This document shows positions 4,503 through 5,054 of a DNA stretch of 5,054 nt, one piece after another. A model generated the notes under the pieces. That model was not told the origin of the DNA and did no database searches. It was given only the letters and a program-made list of their open reading frames with translations. The position numbers were made by a program, and so were the translations under genes. How positions within the stretch are numbered: the stretch's first letter is position 1; every line of letters begins with the position of its first letter. Origin of the DNA: Faecalibacterium sp. UBA7177 (GTDB taxonomy: Bacteria > Bacillota > Clostridia > Oscillospirales > Ruminococcaceae); the NCBI GenBank assembly GCA_002491225.1, contig DKVN01000028.1:5163-10216 (forward strand), given 5' to 3'.

Positions 4503-5054
4503 TCAGCTGGCCAGATAGCTGATCTCCGGGATGGTCAGCCGCTGCTGCAGCGCCTTGTTGATCGCCAGCGCCAGCAGGCGGGAGCCCTTGCGCACCACGC
4601 TGTCCAGGTCCCGCGGGGTGAGCACGAGGCCCTTTTCGCCGCACAGCTCCCCCGCCTCCATCATGGTGGGCAGGCCCACCGCCAGCACCGGCGCGCCGAT
4701 GGTCTCGCGGGTGATGCACCTGCCGCTCTCGGGGCGGGTGGGCGAGAGGCCGGTGTCGGTCAGCTGCACCGTGCGGCCCAGCCGGGCGGGCTCGCTGCCC
4801 GCGAGGCTGTCCACACACAGCACCGCCGCCGGGCGCAGGCTGCGCACCAGCCCGGTTAGCAGCTGGGCCAGCGGGATGCCGGTGGCCCCGGACACCCCCG
4901 GCGCGATGGCGGCCACCTCCCGCAGGCCCAGGCTGGCCGCGGGCGAGTGGGGGGCCACCCCGCGGGTGACCAAAATCTGCCCGGCGGTGCGGGGGCCCAG
5001 CGCGTCGGCGGTCACCCGGCGGTTGCCCACCCCCACCACCAGCACGGGGCCGCT
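4503..5054 (-). CDS. gpr: GPR spore endopeptidase, C-terminal part (5' truncated by the window edge)
   Basis: GPR is made as a zymogen in the forespore, processes itself, and at germination degrades the small acid-soluble proteins that coat spore DNA, freeing amino acids. The visible 183 residues contain the core family landmarks: VLVVGVGNRRVTADALGP near the window edge, then ILVTRG, AAIAPGVSGATGI, VLCVDSLAGSEPARLGRTVQ, LTDTGLSP, and IGAPVLAVGLPTMM. Family members use two conserved aspartates as an aspartic-type catalytic pair (MEROPS A25); Asp in VTADALGP and Asp in CVDSLAG are my candidates. The loop after DTGLSP is TRPESGRC, where many relatives have a GSGVGN-like stretch. The C-terminal end (LTPRDLDSVVRKGSRLLALA onward) is of the short clostridial type. 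The GTG at 5043-5045 is internal Val, not a start; the frame continues past the window. Expected regulation is sigma-G, but its promoter is outside the window. Confidence 0.95.
   Translation of the reverse strand, partial: SGPVLVVGVGNRRVTADALGPRTAGQILVTRGVAPHSPAASLGLREVAAIAPGVSGATGIPLAQLLTGLVRSLRPAAVLCVDSLAGSEPARLGRTVQLTDTGLSPTRPESGRCITRETIGAPVLAVGLPTMMEAGELCGEKGLVLTPRDLDSVVRKGSRLLALAINKALQQRLTIPEISYLAS

Noticed and set aside
4306..4818. Minus-strand frame overlapping gpr and the gap
   Set aside because: It is out of frame with the recognisable GPR sequence and yields an Arg/Gly/Pro-rich product without family features.

Overview
The window looks like chromosome from a high-GC, spore-forming member of the Clostridia, probably of the Oscillospiraceae/Ruminococcaceae type. 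The lineage is inferred. It rests on an adjacent gpr and spoIIP pair, which is a hallmark of endospore formers (the same order occurs in Bacillus), on GC of roughly 65-75% over most of the window, on strong AGGAGG-type ribosome binding sites, and on a tRNA with an encoded CCA end. Genus cannot be fixed from this sequence.

Layout by increasing coordinate. A rightward gene enters from the left edge and encodes the C-terminal part of a DUF3737-type protein, built of regular 19-residue repeats (2-589). A near-perfect GC hairpin (650-679) separates it from the convergent gene to its right. Everything beyond is on the minus strand, so transcription runs right to left: gpr (spore germination protease, 5' end outside the window, 4503-5054), spoIIP (engulfment cell-wall hydrolase, 3034-4254), tRNA-Asn(GTT) with its own promoter and terminator (2817-2892), a two-gene type II toxin-antitoxin module (Phd/YefM-like antitoxin 2384-2668, RelE/ParE-like toxin 2086-2397), and a MATE-family efflux pump (711-2027).

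How the genes relate. gpr and spoIIP are both sporulation genes but act at different times: SpoIIP in engulfment, GPR in late forespore maturation and germination. The 248 bases between them hold two large GC-rich inverted repeats and a tandem 8-base repeat with an 11-base period, so separate transcription or mRNA processing is likely. The toxin-antitoxin pair is visibly less GC-rich than its neighbours and sits just downstream of the tRNA. It has its own promoter, with a small palindrome over the -10 that would suit autorepression. This has the look of an acquired insertion in a core locus, although no attachment-site repeat was found. The MATE gene follows the toxin with a 58-base gap, no evident terminator and no clear promoter, so it may be read from the toxin-antitoxin promoter.

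No wholly new system is evident. The items most worth a second look are the inverted repeats between gpr and spoIIP, the spoIIP stop codon in the loop of a perfect 13-bp hairpin, the tandem 11-bp repeat before the MATE gene, and the 19-residue Cys-ladder repeats in the DUF3737 protein.
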